Shown: piece by piece, positions 22,751 to 34,021 of the stretch | How the letters are laid out: every line of letters begins with the position of its first letter | How positions within the stretch are numbered: position 1 is the stretch's first letter | Source: Meghimatium bilineatum | Lineage: Eukaryota > Mollusca > Gastropoda > Stylommatophora > Philomycidae | Direction of reading: 5' to 3' | Length of the DNA: 64,000 nucleotides | Assembly (NCBI GenBank): GCA_034231615.1 | Contig: CM067298.1 | Span: 32,928,127 to 32,992,126, forward strand | The notes under the pieces: generated by a model | Told to the model about the DNA's origin: nothing | The model's database searches: none | The model's input: only the letters and a program-made list of their open reading frames with translations | Translations under genes and position numbers: made by a program

Positions 22751-23318
22751 AGATTTAGGAAACAACAGTAACGATCAAAATTTTTAGTTTTATTTTCCTA
22801 CCCATCTCAATGATCTAAATTTGAAAGTGCCGGACAAGGGCAAACTTAGAGTTTGTTTCTAAGTTTATAGTTCGTTTATAAATTCGTAATCACACATTCA
22901 AGAGAATATTTCAGAAACTGTCTATTTGATCGCAGGGATATTTGAAATCCAACTTTTAATTCAAATCAACGCTAACAAAAATTCAACTTTTCTAAGAATG
23001 TTAGTAGTTTAACAAGTTTCTTCTATTACTTATATACAGTTGCGTAAGATATAAAATGTTTTACAGTATTCATTCGAGTGCACACAAAGCTATTTTCTGT
23101 CTAAATAACCGGAACACATTTGCATTGGTGACGTTTATATTGTTCGGGCTTTTCATTTGCTGTGACGGAAAGTACAAATATATTTTCCAAATGAAGACAT
23201 GATACAAATTAAGAACGTTACCAATCACGGCGTTTCTCCTATCTACAGGCAGGGCTATGTTGTCGTGTGGTCTAAAAACAGAGTTTTTGTTTGTGTTAAT
23301 AAAAAATAATTTATATAC
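22751..23318. other. No gene recognised
   Basis: AT-rich sequence with nothing identifiable. Confidence 0.5.
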
Positions 23319-23408
23319 CTTCATTTCTTGTTTTGGACGGGAATATAGCACTTGTTTCAGAATTGGAACACGATTTCCTGAGTGTAAAGATTTTGTTTTG
23401 ACGGCCAT
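23319..23408 (-). CDS. Possible short first exon, unidentified gene
   Basis: An ATG at 23408 opens 30 codons, starting MAVKTKSLHSGNR and ending RPKQEMK, followed directly by AAG|GTATAT, a plausible donor. The composition is protein-like, but no family is recognised and no downstream exon was found. It could be chance, or part of an unrecognised repeat. Confidence 0.2.
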
Positions 23409-23424
23409 ACGTCATTCATGTTGA

Positions 23425-23725
23425 CACTTCTGCGTTCAGGAATCTTTTGGTCTCGCTAGATCTTCAGGCCAGTCGCCAGGACGAAGCTCCCAGTCTTCTC
23501 CAGGTCATAGCGGCTGCCCCAAAGTTTTTGTCTCAGTTCATACCATTGTGGCCATGTCTTGTCTCACAGTTTTTTGTATTCTGGACAGTCTTGGGGTATG
23601 TGTTCAGGGGTTTGTATGACTGTTCCGCATGGACATTCACTAGTTAGGGCAATCCCGATCCGGTACAGGTGACTCTGTAGCATGCAGTGGCCAGTTCTAA
23701 GTCGAAAGATGACGGTTTGTTGTTG
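23425..23725 (-). mobile_element. LINE-C 3'-end fragment
   Basis: Reads VIFRLRTGHCMLQSHLYRIG, SECPCGT, TPEHIPQDCPEY and RDQKIPERRS. It ends in the CTGAACGCAGAAG tail. Same family as 14757-15060 and 41720-42210. Confidence 0.85.
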
Positions 23726-23989
23726 CCTATGATGTCTGATTTTGAGTCAATATCCATATCGTTCTTCCATATGTTGACACAATTATCTATTCATTGGTCA
23801 CTCCAGCGTGTTGTCAACATAGTGACCAATAATAAGCACTGAAATAATCAGTTGGACCAACAGAAGTGATGTAATAAGTACATTGAATTTCTTTTGTTTT
23901 TGCAATAACACTAAAATCTGTCTCAAATATTAGTTTGAAATGGTCGTATTCGACGTGAGATTATTGTGTTATCGTTTTAGTTTCTTGCA

Positions 23990-25240
23990 ATTTACATTAA
24001 TATATAATTCAAAATGAGTTTGAAGTGCACATTTATTACAATGCAGAAAGTCACGGTTTTACTACAAGCATTTTTGCAAAGAATCTAAGATGAGTCAATT
24101 GTGTGATATTAATAACCATAAAAAACGAACTCAATTTGCCCTTTGTCTGGATAAATCATCTTTTTCCCGTTGGATGAAACAGGATTTTTAAAAACACTCA
24201 TGTCAAGCAATGAAGAAAATGCAAGTTGGTGACTTTGACATAGATTTCATAAGGCGGGAGATATTGAAAATGTTTGTTAAAAATGAACTGAACTTGTTTT
24301 TCTTCGGAAATTACAAGTAAAATTTCAGATAGATTACGATATTGAAATATCTAAAAATCTCTGTGAACAATTTTAAGAACCGCTGGCTTAACTTTCAGAA
24401 AGATCTTAGGTGGTAGGAATGTTATTTAGAAAAGGCATACTTGTTTACTGCCCGAAGTAAATACATGAGATAGATCAGGGAACAAAGAAGCTAAGGTTAT
24501 GATATTTTATATTTGGACGAATCATGGGTCAATGTTCACTACACATCTAATAAAGAATGACAATCAGTGGACAGTGAACATAAAAGAAACATTCCAAGCA
24601 GCAAAGGTCAGCGAAATATTCATGCAGGCTGGAAGTTGTGAAGTTGGACTTATTGTCCAATAAAAAAGTAGAGATGGCAGGGACTATCATACTGAAATGA
24701 ATTGACATATTTTCAGGCATTGGATGGGTAACAGTCTTATCAGAATTCTAGAAGGACCATCATGTTTAGTAATAAACAATGCTTCCTATCACAATGAAGT
24801 ATCACAGGAAGACAAAATATCAAATGCATCAAATACAAAAGACCAAATTAAGACATGGCTTGCTGGGGAAAATGTCCGCTTTAACGATACTTTTTTGAAG
24901 CCTGAATTGGCACAGCTTGTAAATAAGACAAATAAGATAAAGTTATATTGATAAAATCATTCAACAATACGGCCACACTTCTCTACGACTAACGGCATAT
25001 CATGCTCACCTTAACTCAATAAAGTTAGTTTTTTTTAGCTAAGGTCAAGGGGCAAGTTGCGGAATATAATACGTTTAAAACGTGTGATACTGAAGCTTTG
25101 ACACGAGAGTACCTCTCCAAAATAGACGTTTAGTTTTGGTAAAAATGTTTGGATAATGTAATCAGAGAGGAAGATGACTACTGGCACTGAGATGATTACA
25201 CTTTCTGCAACAATTAACAATAATCAACCTCTTGGAATAA
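23990..25240 (+). pseudogene. IS630/Tc1-like DDE transposase remnant
   Basis: In shifting frames the sequence reads YLDESWVNVHYTSNKE, SSKGQRNIIHAG-like, RDYHTEMN, CLVINNASYHNE, WLAGENVRFND, YGHTSLRLTAYHAHLN, SIKLVWAKVKG and CLDNVIREED. This is the catalytic-core order of IS630/Tc1-superfamily DDE endonucleases found in many invertebrates. The second acidic residue (normally VMDNASYH) is Asn, and the third (normally IELIWAQVK) is Lys. With the stop codons, it cannot be active. Confidence 0.75.
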
Positions 25241-25832
25241 TGACAGTACATAAATAAATGTATGTTGAGCACACCATTAGATACATATACAGTGGCAACA
25301 TTATATATTTCATTTAATATGGCTAAAATAATACAATATTTAAGCGCAGTTAAGAAACCATGGGGTCTAATGGTAACCGAAGGACAGACTAGCTGCTGCA
25401 TATTCCAGTGACGTTTACTATTGCACATACGAGTGACAACACATACAATTGAGAACACATACAGCAATTTGACCTATCAAATATTTTTAGACGATACACC
25501 TCTGAATGCAATGTTACTTGACAGTAACATGTTTACTGTATTATCTAAAATTTAACCCCACTTAATTGCAATGGACCAAAGCTTTAAAAAACTAGGATAA
25601 AATCTAATATTGCATGCCAAAGATATCTGCAATCAAACAGTTTATGAGATATTCGATTGACTGTGTGATTACGAATGTATAAATGGACTATAGTAAATTA
25701 TATCAGCGCTACAACATTTTTACAAAAAGATTAAGTTACAACAGTTTAGGTCTCATTTAGGAAGCAAGAATCTCAGCCAGGTATAGTGTCAGCAGTGACG
25801 CTAAATAAACAGTAACATTAACCCATATCATG
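25241..25832. other. No gene recognised
   Basis: Nothing identifiable. Confidence 0.5.
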
Positions 25833-26079
25833 TATTAATGACGTAGGGGTGTGTGATATCAGCGATCTCACATTTCAGTGGCTCAGTTTTGAGGAGGGTA
25901 ACCATAACCCTCCCTCGCAGTCTTTACTTCCCGGATTAATCCGGTGCCCAATTAAGGCTGTGTCGCATCGGGCACCGTTGCGATCTGAAAAACAAAACCA
26001 TTTCTGCTTCAACCGGTAGAATTAATCCAGGACCATTCATATGCGAAACTTGTGCGTTAACCACTGCTCTACGCCGGCC
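25833..26079 (-). mobile_element. tRNA-derived SINE (SINE-A) copy 3, reversed
   Basis: The reverse complement begins GCCGGCGTAGAGCAGTGG (box A region), continues with GGTCCTGGATTAATTC (box B region) and CAGATCGCAACGG, and reaches CACACCCCTACGTCATTAAT. The poly(TTTAC) tail is missing. Confidence 0.85.
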
Positions 26080-26732
26080 TCTGAAATAAACTGTACTGTA
26101 CATAGAGGGCCAGAGTTCGGTCTAAATTGATTCTATATACACATAACTAACTTTATAATTCAAGGAGAAACTCTCGTGACACAGTATACACGTTGATGTA
26201 GCTCGGCGGTTGAGAAGTACTGATCTCGGTAGCACACGACTGCGCACATGATGATGATGGCTATATTGGGTTGATCTCTGCACATTCTGTTGTCATAAAA
26301 TAATTTCTTGTTATTTTGCTTTTCCTTTTTTTTTTTTTTTTTTTTAAATATTTTGCCCAACAAAGATGAATGATGGTACAAGATACGTAAAGGCACACGT
26401 CTATATATTTGAGTAGCTAGTGATAGCGTGTTGACAGTACAGTACCGTGCGTGTAGCTAAATTTAATGTACATGTGTGGCGTAGTATGACAATCGTGAGC
26501 GTGTAGTATATGTGCATCGTGTACATCATCATCAGCTGCACAATCTCAGATGTCTTTGGGGCATTAATATTGACGAAAACCGTTTTATCATTCTCCATTA
26601 TTTCTGCTCATGTACAGCTGTTTAGTATTGCCGACTCGTGCTTGTTCGTGATGCATGAATGTATGCTGTGCTAACTTAGTGCATTAATTTTTGTATTATA
26701 TACTGTGCTAAGTTAGTACATGTATGTTTTAT
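26080..26732. other. No gene recognised; CpG-richer segment with a T20 run
   Basis: Contains a 20-base T run at 26326-26345 and more CpG than the surroundings between 26160 and 26560. A short minus-strand frame from 26598 starts MENDKTVFVNINAPK, but it is not identified and is not called. Confidence 0.35.
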
Positions 26733-26958
26733 GTATATGTCAGTTGTGTGAAGTGATATGTGTAAGTTGTGTAAAGTGTTCATTGTGTGAAGTGTGGTAT
26801 TTTTAAGTTGTATGAAGTGTGGTATATGTAAGTTGTGTGAAGTGTGGTATTTTCAAGTTGTGTGAAGTGTGGTATATGTAAGTTGTGTGAAGTGTGGTAT
26901 ATGTAAGTTGTGTAAAGTATGCTATATGTAAGTTGTGTGAAGTATTTTATGTGTATGC
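26733..26958. repeat. ~25-bp tandem repeat
   Basis: About eight units of AGTTGTGTGAAGTGTGGTAT plus ATGTA, with minor variants. Confidence 0.9.
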
Positions 26959-27283
26959 TATATGAGCTTTTTTTTTAAATCTTCGGAACTATTGACTTTT
27001 CACAATGATGAGTGGTAACTATGGCGAGGATGATATTTTGACTAACTGACTGAGATATAAAGATAAATGCAATAATTCAATAAAAAAAAACTTGTCCATT
27101 GACCACAATAGTTTGGAAAATGTGTCTGAAAAACGCATTGCATGGAGAGCGCCATTGCGCACATGTGCAGAATTTTTTGAAACACGTCTGAGTGACCGAC
27201 AACACATAAGCCGAAGTAATGCAATATAGCAGTGACTACTCATTTTACATTAACTTTATCCAACGCTAAATAACCAACTAAAA
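26959..27283. other. No gene recognised
   Basis: Nothing identifiable. Confidence 0.5.
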
Positions 27284-27475
27284 CAGTGCATATCAACCGT
27301 CATATCACGGACCGCTGTGCGCTTCAATATGTCTACGTGCCGCGTGAACTATTTGATTATAAAGTTATTTATGAGTAATCTATAGACCCTATACAATTTG
27401 TTTAGATAGGGCCCTTCTCTTATACATAATTTTACGTTTATCTGGACATTGTCTCACAAAGGTTGAGAAGGACTG
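27284..27475. mobile_element. hAT-like MITE with 8-bp target duplication
   Basis: A 192-bp element whose ends read CAGTGCATATCAACCGTC and, complemented, CAGTCCTTCTCAACCTTT, typical hAT terminal inverted repeats. The flanks AACTAAAA (27276-27283) and GTCTAAAA (27476-27483) agree at 6 of 8 bases. There is no coding capacity. Confidence 0.75.
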
Positions 27476-27619
27476 GTCTAAAAGACGGAAAAGGCTTATA
27501 CAATAACATTTAGGAGGTTCCTAGTATATGTATTTTGTTTGTTTCGAGGGAAACTATACCATTTACCCCTAAGCGAGCATGGTCTGATCAGTGCAGGTAA
27601 TGTATCCATATCTATAAGC

Positions 27620-27835
27620 CAGTAACCCGTCAGGGTCGTATGGATACCACATTGAATTCTTCTGCACACATGGTCCTCCAGCGATGTCTATCTTCAACGA
27701 TGCTGATGAGTAAGGAAAAATCTTGTCCTGTCCATTCCATGATGTTATCTGTCCATTTCATGATGTTATCTCTCCATGCTTTGTATTTGTCCTCCTCTGC
27801 TTCGTCCAGATGTACCGAGTATGGAAAGTTCGCCT
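27620..27835 (-). mobile_element. LINE 3'-end fragment
   Basis: The minus strand reads KAWRDNIMKWTDNIMEWTG, then LLISIVEDRHRWRT, resembling the W.D.I..W.......AEDR..WR end of RTE-like ORFs. Confidence 0.75.
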
Positions 27836-27837
27836 AA

Positions 27838-27955
27838 GGAGATGTTACAGCAACAATGAGAGTAATTAGTGGAGTGCAGGTAATATAAACCCCATGGAGA
27901 TGTTACAGCAACGATGAGAGTAATGTGTGGAGTGCAGGTAATATAAACTCTGAAA
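27838..27955. repeat. 58-bp tandem repeat, two units
   Basis: GGAGATGTTACAGCAACAAT and GAGTAAT.GTGGAGTGCAGG repeat at 27838 and 27896. Confidence 0.85.
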
Positions 27956-28097
27956 AGAGTGGAACAAAATAGGCAATTAAAAAGAGACAAAAATTGAAGG
28001 AGAAGTAAGAAAAACCTTTTTCATTCCTGTTCAGTGTTTTTTTTTTCTAGCCCGGATTGGACTTCTCAGCCGTCTACGAACTCACAAATATCTAACG

Positions 28098-28240
28098 CAC
28101 TTAGGGTTACCATACGTCGGGTTTCCCCGGACACGTCCTCTTTTTATGCCCTTGTCCGTGCGGCTTTACAGGAAAATGGCTTTTGTCCGGGTTTTTCTCC
28201 GTCCCCGACCGTCTGTCCGTCCCCGATCGATCGATACTTA
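28098..28240. mobile_element. Possible hAT (Tip100-like) terminus
   Basis: Reads TTAGGGTTACCATACGTC, then GGGTTTCCCCGGACACGTCC, a sequence style common at the ends of Tip100-type hAT elements. No partner end was found, so this is a solo fragment or a misassignment. Confidence 0.35.
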
Positions 28241-28584
28241 CTTACTTACTTTTCTGTGCTATATACTTTAATTTATTATGTATAGTGAAATAAACACGTG
28301 CGCCAGCTATATTTAGCTCAATATTAACATTAGCCATCGGAACTTCTGGTTCCGTTTTCAATTATTGGTAAACAAAACGCATTTCGCATAGCAGACGGTA
28401 ACGCGAGTTCGTTAGTGATAATTATTAATTAATAAATTTTTGAATTGAAGATTGAACTTAAATTTAAAAAAAAAGATTTAAAAATGCCGAAACTCAGTTA
28501 ACACTCAGTTAATACAAGTTTATAATTAAATAGGAACAATATTTTATGTAGTTTAACTTTAATTTTATTTGTGCAACACTTAAT
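28241..28584. other. No gene recognised
   Basis: Nothing identifiable. Confidence 0.5.
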
Positions 28585-28880
28585 ATTGGCCATATTTGAT
28601 CAACAAGAAGAGTAATGAGTTGAGTGTTCAACTAAGGTGGGGTTATAGAAACATGAATAGTAATGAGTTGAGTGTTCAACTAAGGAGGGGTTACAACAAC
28701 AAGAAGAGTAATGTGTTGAGTTTTCAACAAACGAGATGTTACTACTGCAACAAGAAGAGTAATGAGTTGAGTTTTCAACAAACGAGATGTTACTATTGCA
28801 ACAGGAAGGTAATATGTTTAGTATTAGACTAAGAAAAAGTTACAATAATGTGTAGAGTAATGAGTTGAGTGTTTGACTGT
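28585..28880. repeat. ~58-60-bp tandem repeat, about five units
   Basis: Units contain CAACAAGAAGAGTAATGAGT and TTGAGTGTTCAACTAAG or TTTTCAACAAACGAGATG. The AGATGTTAC...CAACAA...GAGTAAT core links it to the 27838-27955 pair. Confidence 0.85.
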
Positions 28881-28904
28881 GTAGAATGTAGACTATGGTA
28901 AATA

Positions 28905-29570
28905 AAATAGATGGTGTCTATAAATTATGTCAACGATATTTTGCTAGTTTTACCCCAATCAACAGATTGTCAAGAATTCAAGAACCACCTACATAATTAT
29001 GTAAAAAAATATTCAACCCCTTTCCTAACATTTTATTTTTGTAGAAAAACGATGAAACGAATTATATTATTTTGTTTGCAGATTTTTCGAAAAAACAATT
29101 TAGAACAATTCATGTCAAACATAGACAATAACAACATAATTCAAAAGCAAACTTGTTACAACAGAAATGACTGGTCTACGTTGAATCTTCGGAGTAACAA
29201 TAAGAGACAGAATCAGAAACTAAAACATCAGAAAAGTAACAAACACAATGTCCATCCTGAATGATATCAGAAGACAACAGATTAAGTGGTTTTCGCATGC
29301 TTCCAGACTACCATCAGACAATTTCTGTTTTAAAAAAACCATTACTATACAGACACGATAGTTACAAAGCCAGAGGCAGGCCTTGCAAACGATAGATTAC
29401 AGAAATAAAAGAGTAAAAGAAAACAAACATATATTAATCACACAAAGAAGTCATCTTCAGAGAACTATAAAAGAATTCTTCTACCCCTTGACGCTGCAAG
29501 GAATTAAGGGATATAACGCGGAAAAAAAAAGAAAGACTACACAACGATGCTTAAACAATGTGTTTCTAAA
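28905..29570 (+). mobile_element. Decayed LINE fragment, RT to 3' end
   Basis: Reads YVNDILLVLP early, possibly an RT catalytic box with the first Asp lost. Later come NRNDWSTLNLRS, then DIRRQQIKWFSHASRLPSDN and ARPCKR-like blocks, as in LINE ORF C-termini. Frameshifts are frequent. The early part may belong to a different element. Confidence 0.55.
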
Positions 29571-29711
29571 ATAACGTAGGCCTATAACTTTTATAATTAG
29601 ATAACCAACCACCAGTAGCGAATGTGTTCTAAAAATAATGGTTGTCATGAACAATGCTACTATAAGTCATTAACAAAGATAATCATGTTGTACACTGTTT
29701 AATGGCAACTA

Positions 29712-29870
29712 TGTGCCATCTGTCAAGTTGACACACTGGGCAGGTAGTTTCTAAATCAATATTACGTTGTGTCGACTTTAAAACAATAATTTTTTTTCGG
29801 TAGTTTTCTAAACCCTGCCAATTACAAGGATGTCGTCAGGATTACAGGAAACATTGTGCCATAGTTTAAA
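29712..29870 (+). repeat. Repeat V copy 1
   Basis: Aligns with 31213-31372: GTTGACACACTGGGCAGGTAG, ATTACGTTGTGT and TACAAGGATGTCGTC.GGATTAC. Confidence 0.8.
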
Positions 29871-29879
29871 GATTGACTT

Positions 29880-30400
29880 CAGAAAATGCAGATGATCAAG
29901 TCAATAAGAAAGCCACATACACCAACACAAGATGGCTATCATATTATGAACAGATCAGAACAAGTTGTAATTCTACACCTCAGAACGGAACACAATTGAC
30001 TCTGCAGTCACATGTACACAAAATTCAAGATTTGCAACATTGCCATGTGGACAGGCAGCACAGAGTGTCAAACATATACTTTGTTCTGAGTATGAAACGT
30101 TGAGGCAAACATATTGGCCAGAGGAAACAACACTGGAATCAAAGCTCTATGGGCCACTGTATGAACTACAAAGACAGTGAATTTTATTAAGGAGAGAATT
30201 ACAGATCCCACCAAAGACTGATGTGTTGGGACATTGGCTCAAATAAAACGGCGACACAACGCATTTCCATTCTCTGGACTACATCCTGCTGGAAATCTAG
30301 TAGGACCATTGTCCTACTATAAGAGATATCCAGCGGGAGTTTGAGAATGAAGAAGAATTACATATATAGGCATGTTTCAAGTGAACGAAAGAAGAAAAAA
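29880..30400 (+). mobile_element. LINE-N 3'-end copy, interrupted by element R
   Basis: Matches the last ~100 codons and 3' UTR of the intact LINE-N. After R the 3' UTR resumes with GGCATGTTTCAAGTGAACG and a purine-rich tail. Confidence 0.85.
30204..30354 (+). mobile_element. Element R copy 4
   Basis: A 151-bp copy with a perfect 8-bp duplication GAATTACA (30196-30203, 30355-30362), inside a LINE-N 3' UTR. The intact LINE-N at 55.6 kb provides the empty-site sequence. Confidence 0.9.
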
Positions 30401-31199
30401 GATATAACATCTGTGCATTTCATATTAATACATCATACTTCAGTAAAACATTTTTGGGTTACCACTGGATGGTGATTACAACAAACTCTCCCTAAGGCGC
30501 TGCTTACGACATGCATGACAGGCCACTACTATCCGATGCTTCCCTTTTGGGCTCCGGTAACACTCCGGCAAATAACATTTCGAATATAATCCACTTAACC
30601 ACCCTAAAAATGGCAGTCACTAGTATGAATAACAAAGGACACTGTTACTAAAATAATTCAAATAAAATATACAAAATATTGAATCACATCCAATAACAAA
30701 ATATATAAACAAGCGATCTGTTACAGTGGCATAACATACACACACAAATCAATAATAACCGTAGTATGAAGAAGTTTCAAGGATTGACAAACTTATCCGT
30801 GTTCAACCGAGTTTAACTGTGTAAACCATACCTCTTGTGTGCCTTTTTATAGAACTGATGCACACAGTGGTAAGTAAATTTAGCTGCGGGGATATACCGA
30901 ACATCGACACAGAAAGGATATATATATATGAAATGTAAATCCCGCTAAGGAAAAAATCATAGGTGTTGTAGTTAGTTATAGCGGATATATGGAAAATGTA
31001 CGTACTAGACGGTTGACAAAACACGTAAGGGAGAGGACACAAATTACTGGGAAACAGGATATTCATATAACTACGGATACATTTGTGAGTCACACTCACC
31101 AGTTTCGAAGTGAAATTGTATTGTAGAAAGTAAACGTCCAAACAGACAACAGTGTTAGAGAAACAAGAATCAGGTCTGCGTGCTGATTACATGGGAATA
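30401..31199. other. No gene recognised
   Basis: Contains a short piece of interspersed repeat near 30505-30580 (GCTTACGACATGCATG). A minus-strand 14-codon start at 31141 ending in a good donor (AAACTG|GTGAGT) is too short to call. Confidence 0.4.
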
Positions 31200-31212
31200 A
31201 GTTTTGTAATAA

Positions 31213-31372
31213 TGTGTCATCTCTCCACCATCGATCAAATTGACACTCTGGGCAGGTAGTTACTAACTAAATATTATGTTGTGTGGACTTCTTCATTGGT
31301 TTTCATACTCCCGACAGTTACAAGGATGTCGTCCGGATTACGGGATACATAGTAGGCATACCGTAGATTAAA
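31213..31372 (+). repeat. Repeat V copy 2
   Basis: Second copy of the block at 29712-29870, about 1.5 kb away in the same orientation. Confidence 0.8.
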
Positions 31373-31651
31373 TATTAGAATATATATATTCGTAGTACCG
31401 TATACCGTAACAGTTTCGTAACACATGTTCTATATTTTTCACAAAAAGTCATCACATTTTACATAAAAGAAGACAATATGGCATCCGAAAACACACGAAT
31501 GACTTTTTTTAAGGTAACCCTCTCCCCTTTTAAGTGATAATATATACGGCCCTGGAAGTAGGCTGTGCATGATCACTGCATTGGCATACTGCCATTAGTG
31601 TCAAATTGTCCAATGACAAGTTGGGCCTGTAGATTCCTTATGTAGTGAGTT

Positions 31652-32012
31652 TAGGGGCAGTTCATAAATTACGTCAACAATTAGGGAAAGGGGGGAAGGG
31701 GGTGGTGAAATTTGTTTTTAAAGTTTGACAGTTGTTTACAAGGAAGGCGGGATTGGAAAAAAAGATGATGTCAACAATATTGTTTTATTTACCAATTGAA
31801 GTGTTTGAATGCGAAATATCTTTCTGAAAATGTGAAACAAAACATGCATTATTTTCTAACTTTTTCCAGTTAAAATGAAAAGGTAGTAGTTTTTACCCTT
31901 ATGATTTGGGGGGGGGGGGGGGTATTTTTGGTATAATTGAGTATTGTGTCAATGAATTCATGAAAGTTGTTGACAAGAAGAATGCCTAAAAAAAGTTGAC
32001 GTAATATATTTG
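31652..32012. mobile_element. Possible MITE with ATTACGTCAAC inverted ends
   Basis: The left end is GCAGTTCATAAATTACGTCAAC; the right end, complemented, is CAAATATATTACGTCAAC. A run of 16 G lies at 31907-31922. Boundaries and superfamily are uncertain. Confidence 0.4.
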
Positions 32013-32199
32013 TCTGCTGCAGGTCCGTAGATAGGGGGTGGAGGTTTGGGGTGTTAAAACCCCTCCCTTAGTAAATCTGAACATAACTTTTAGTACTAGG
32101 AACTTAAGCAAAAGTTTTTTAAAAGTCCCTCCCTTAGCCATTATCCACAAAAAGGTCTTCACATTGCCCGTCACATAGTGAAATTTACACATGAAAACG

Positions 32200-33350
32200 G
32201 GGTGCAAAGGGAACGCATTGCTCTAGGCGGACCCAGGGTTAGCAGATAACCAAGATCCCAAATGTACCTCCACGCGGTGCACCCTGGAAACAGAAATACA
32301 GCAGCTCGAGCTGATTCTGGCCAAATCATTTGGGGATCGTGTCCGAGAATGTGGAGGTAACAGATGGAAAGAGATTTGACTGCACAAGAGACAGACAATA
32401 TCTCCGACACCACCAGCATCACCACATATAGCGACACTGTCGACATACAGTGAAGCTAGTCAGTCTAGTCCGAACATTGGAGGGGCGACCAATGTAAAAT
32501 GCACGTAAAGGTAGATGCATGGCGAGAGTCAAATAGATTTCATACCGAGTACAATGAAACAATGAAAGGGCAGAACAGCGCTAGAGGGCAGCGCGAACTG
32601 CAAATAGAAAGTGAAAAGTCTCTAGGAAAGGGGAACAACAAGCTCCGTCAGCTCGAGACGAGCATCTAGTTACCTGAGTTCCTTACAGGCAGAGACCCAG
32701 ACCCATTCATTGGCGTTTGGTAAAGCAAGAAGACCTAATCCAACTCTAATGTCGAGCCTTCCTAAACCGGAAATATGCTCGCGAAGAGAAAGGGTTCTGT
32801 ACCCGATGGGCTTAGGCAAGAAAGGGACAACGATGGTAGTCCTGGTCCAACTCTACTGTCAAGGTTTCCTATACTGGAAGTACACTTGCAGAGAGAAAGG
32901 GTTCCGTACCCGATGGGCTCAAGCGCTATTGGGACAAGGACGATCAGCTCGAGAACGCCTTGCTCTCAAACGCGTAGTGTGAGACTCGAACTTGGACAAG
33001 GGGTACACGATGTCGGTGAATGACACCTCGGCTAAGAGGGCGAAAGAGCCAGGGTCCAACTCCTCTGTTGAGTTCTTCCCCTTAAGGAACCAAGATGAGA
33101 AACGGTTCAGTACCCAATGGGCACAGGCACAGCACGTCCAATTACACGAAGCAAGTTCATAGACAGTGGAACACCTCGTACGAGTCAGACGAGAGCAAAA
33201 ATCGTCTGGGCGAAGAGTCGCCAGTACGCGTGCCTGGAGACAGATATAGAGGCTGTCACAGGCTAAGGGTAGCCCACCCGAATTGTCAAGGCATGCCGAA
33301 ATCGGAGGTGCTAGGCCTACAAGGCGCATAACGGTGGCACAACGCAATCA
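32200..33350. other. GC-rich block with diverged direct repeats, unidentified
   Basis: Clearly richer in G, C and CpG than the rest of the window. Three diverged repeats share TCCAACTC and a later GGTT.GTACCC.ATGGGC motif (near 32796, 32904 and 33106; the 5' parts at 32738, 32846 and 33055). Open frames occur on both strands but none resembles a known protein. It could be a leader of a foreign element, or an old gene fragment. Confidence 0.5.
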
Positions 33351-33761
33351 AGCTTCTGGCGGAAATCGCACGTATATCCGTGATGGTTACAATGGAGCGA
33401 ACACAAAACAAACAAAAACACATGAAAACATATACTTTACATTTTTTAGGTAATCCCCACCCTTTTAGGTACTCAAATCTACGGCCCTAGTCTGTTAACA
33501 ACCAATAGTTTTTGACCCAGTAGGTCCTAAATAAGTTAGAATATAATATACATTAGATATACACTAACCAACCGTCATCACCAGATGTCTCCGGTGTACG
33601 CAGTATTTTAAATAGTTAAATTCCGTGACACAACAGTGAATAGCTAAGCCGTGACCATTGACTGTACTATAAGACCTAACCGCAAAAAGTAAACAGGACT
33701 TCATTCGGTATGTTTTTGATTATTGTCACACTTTCCATTGGTTAGTATTTATATACTTGTA
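33351..33761. other. No gene recognised
   Basis: Nothing identifiable. Confidence 0.5.
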
Positions 33762-33900
33762 ATAGCCTTGTCTATTTTTGGCATGCGATTCCAAGTATAT
33801 AAATATTGACCAACGGAGAACAGAAATAATCAAGAAAAGGAACGAATGATCGGCTAATTAATTCAGATAACAGGATTTATACTGCTATCAATTGCGGCTA
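33762..33900 (+). repeat. Repeat U copy 2
   Basis: Partner of 21032-21150; the same AATAATCAAGAAAAGGAAC and CTAATTAATTCAGATAACA blocks. Confidence 0.8.
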
Positions 33901-34021
33901 AATCTACTCTATCAAATTACCCAGTATAGTTATATTCTTTTATATAGACATGTACCCAGTTACAATGTTACACTATTTGACATATACTTATATATAGTTA
34001 CATATAGATAAAGGATTGAAT

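Noticed and set aside
26401..26598. A first exon starting MENDKTVFVNINAPK.
   Set aside because: Good start context but no convincing donor and no partner exon.
31907..31922. G16 run, and the G11 run near 63110, as functional G-quadruplexes.
   Set aside because: Isolated homopolymers in repeats; no regulatory context is visible.
32919..33347. A 142-codon minus-strand ORF in the GC-rich block as a gene.
   Set aside because: Long chance ORFs are expected at higher GC. Other frames are open too, and no domain or splice structure was seen.
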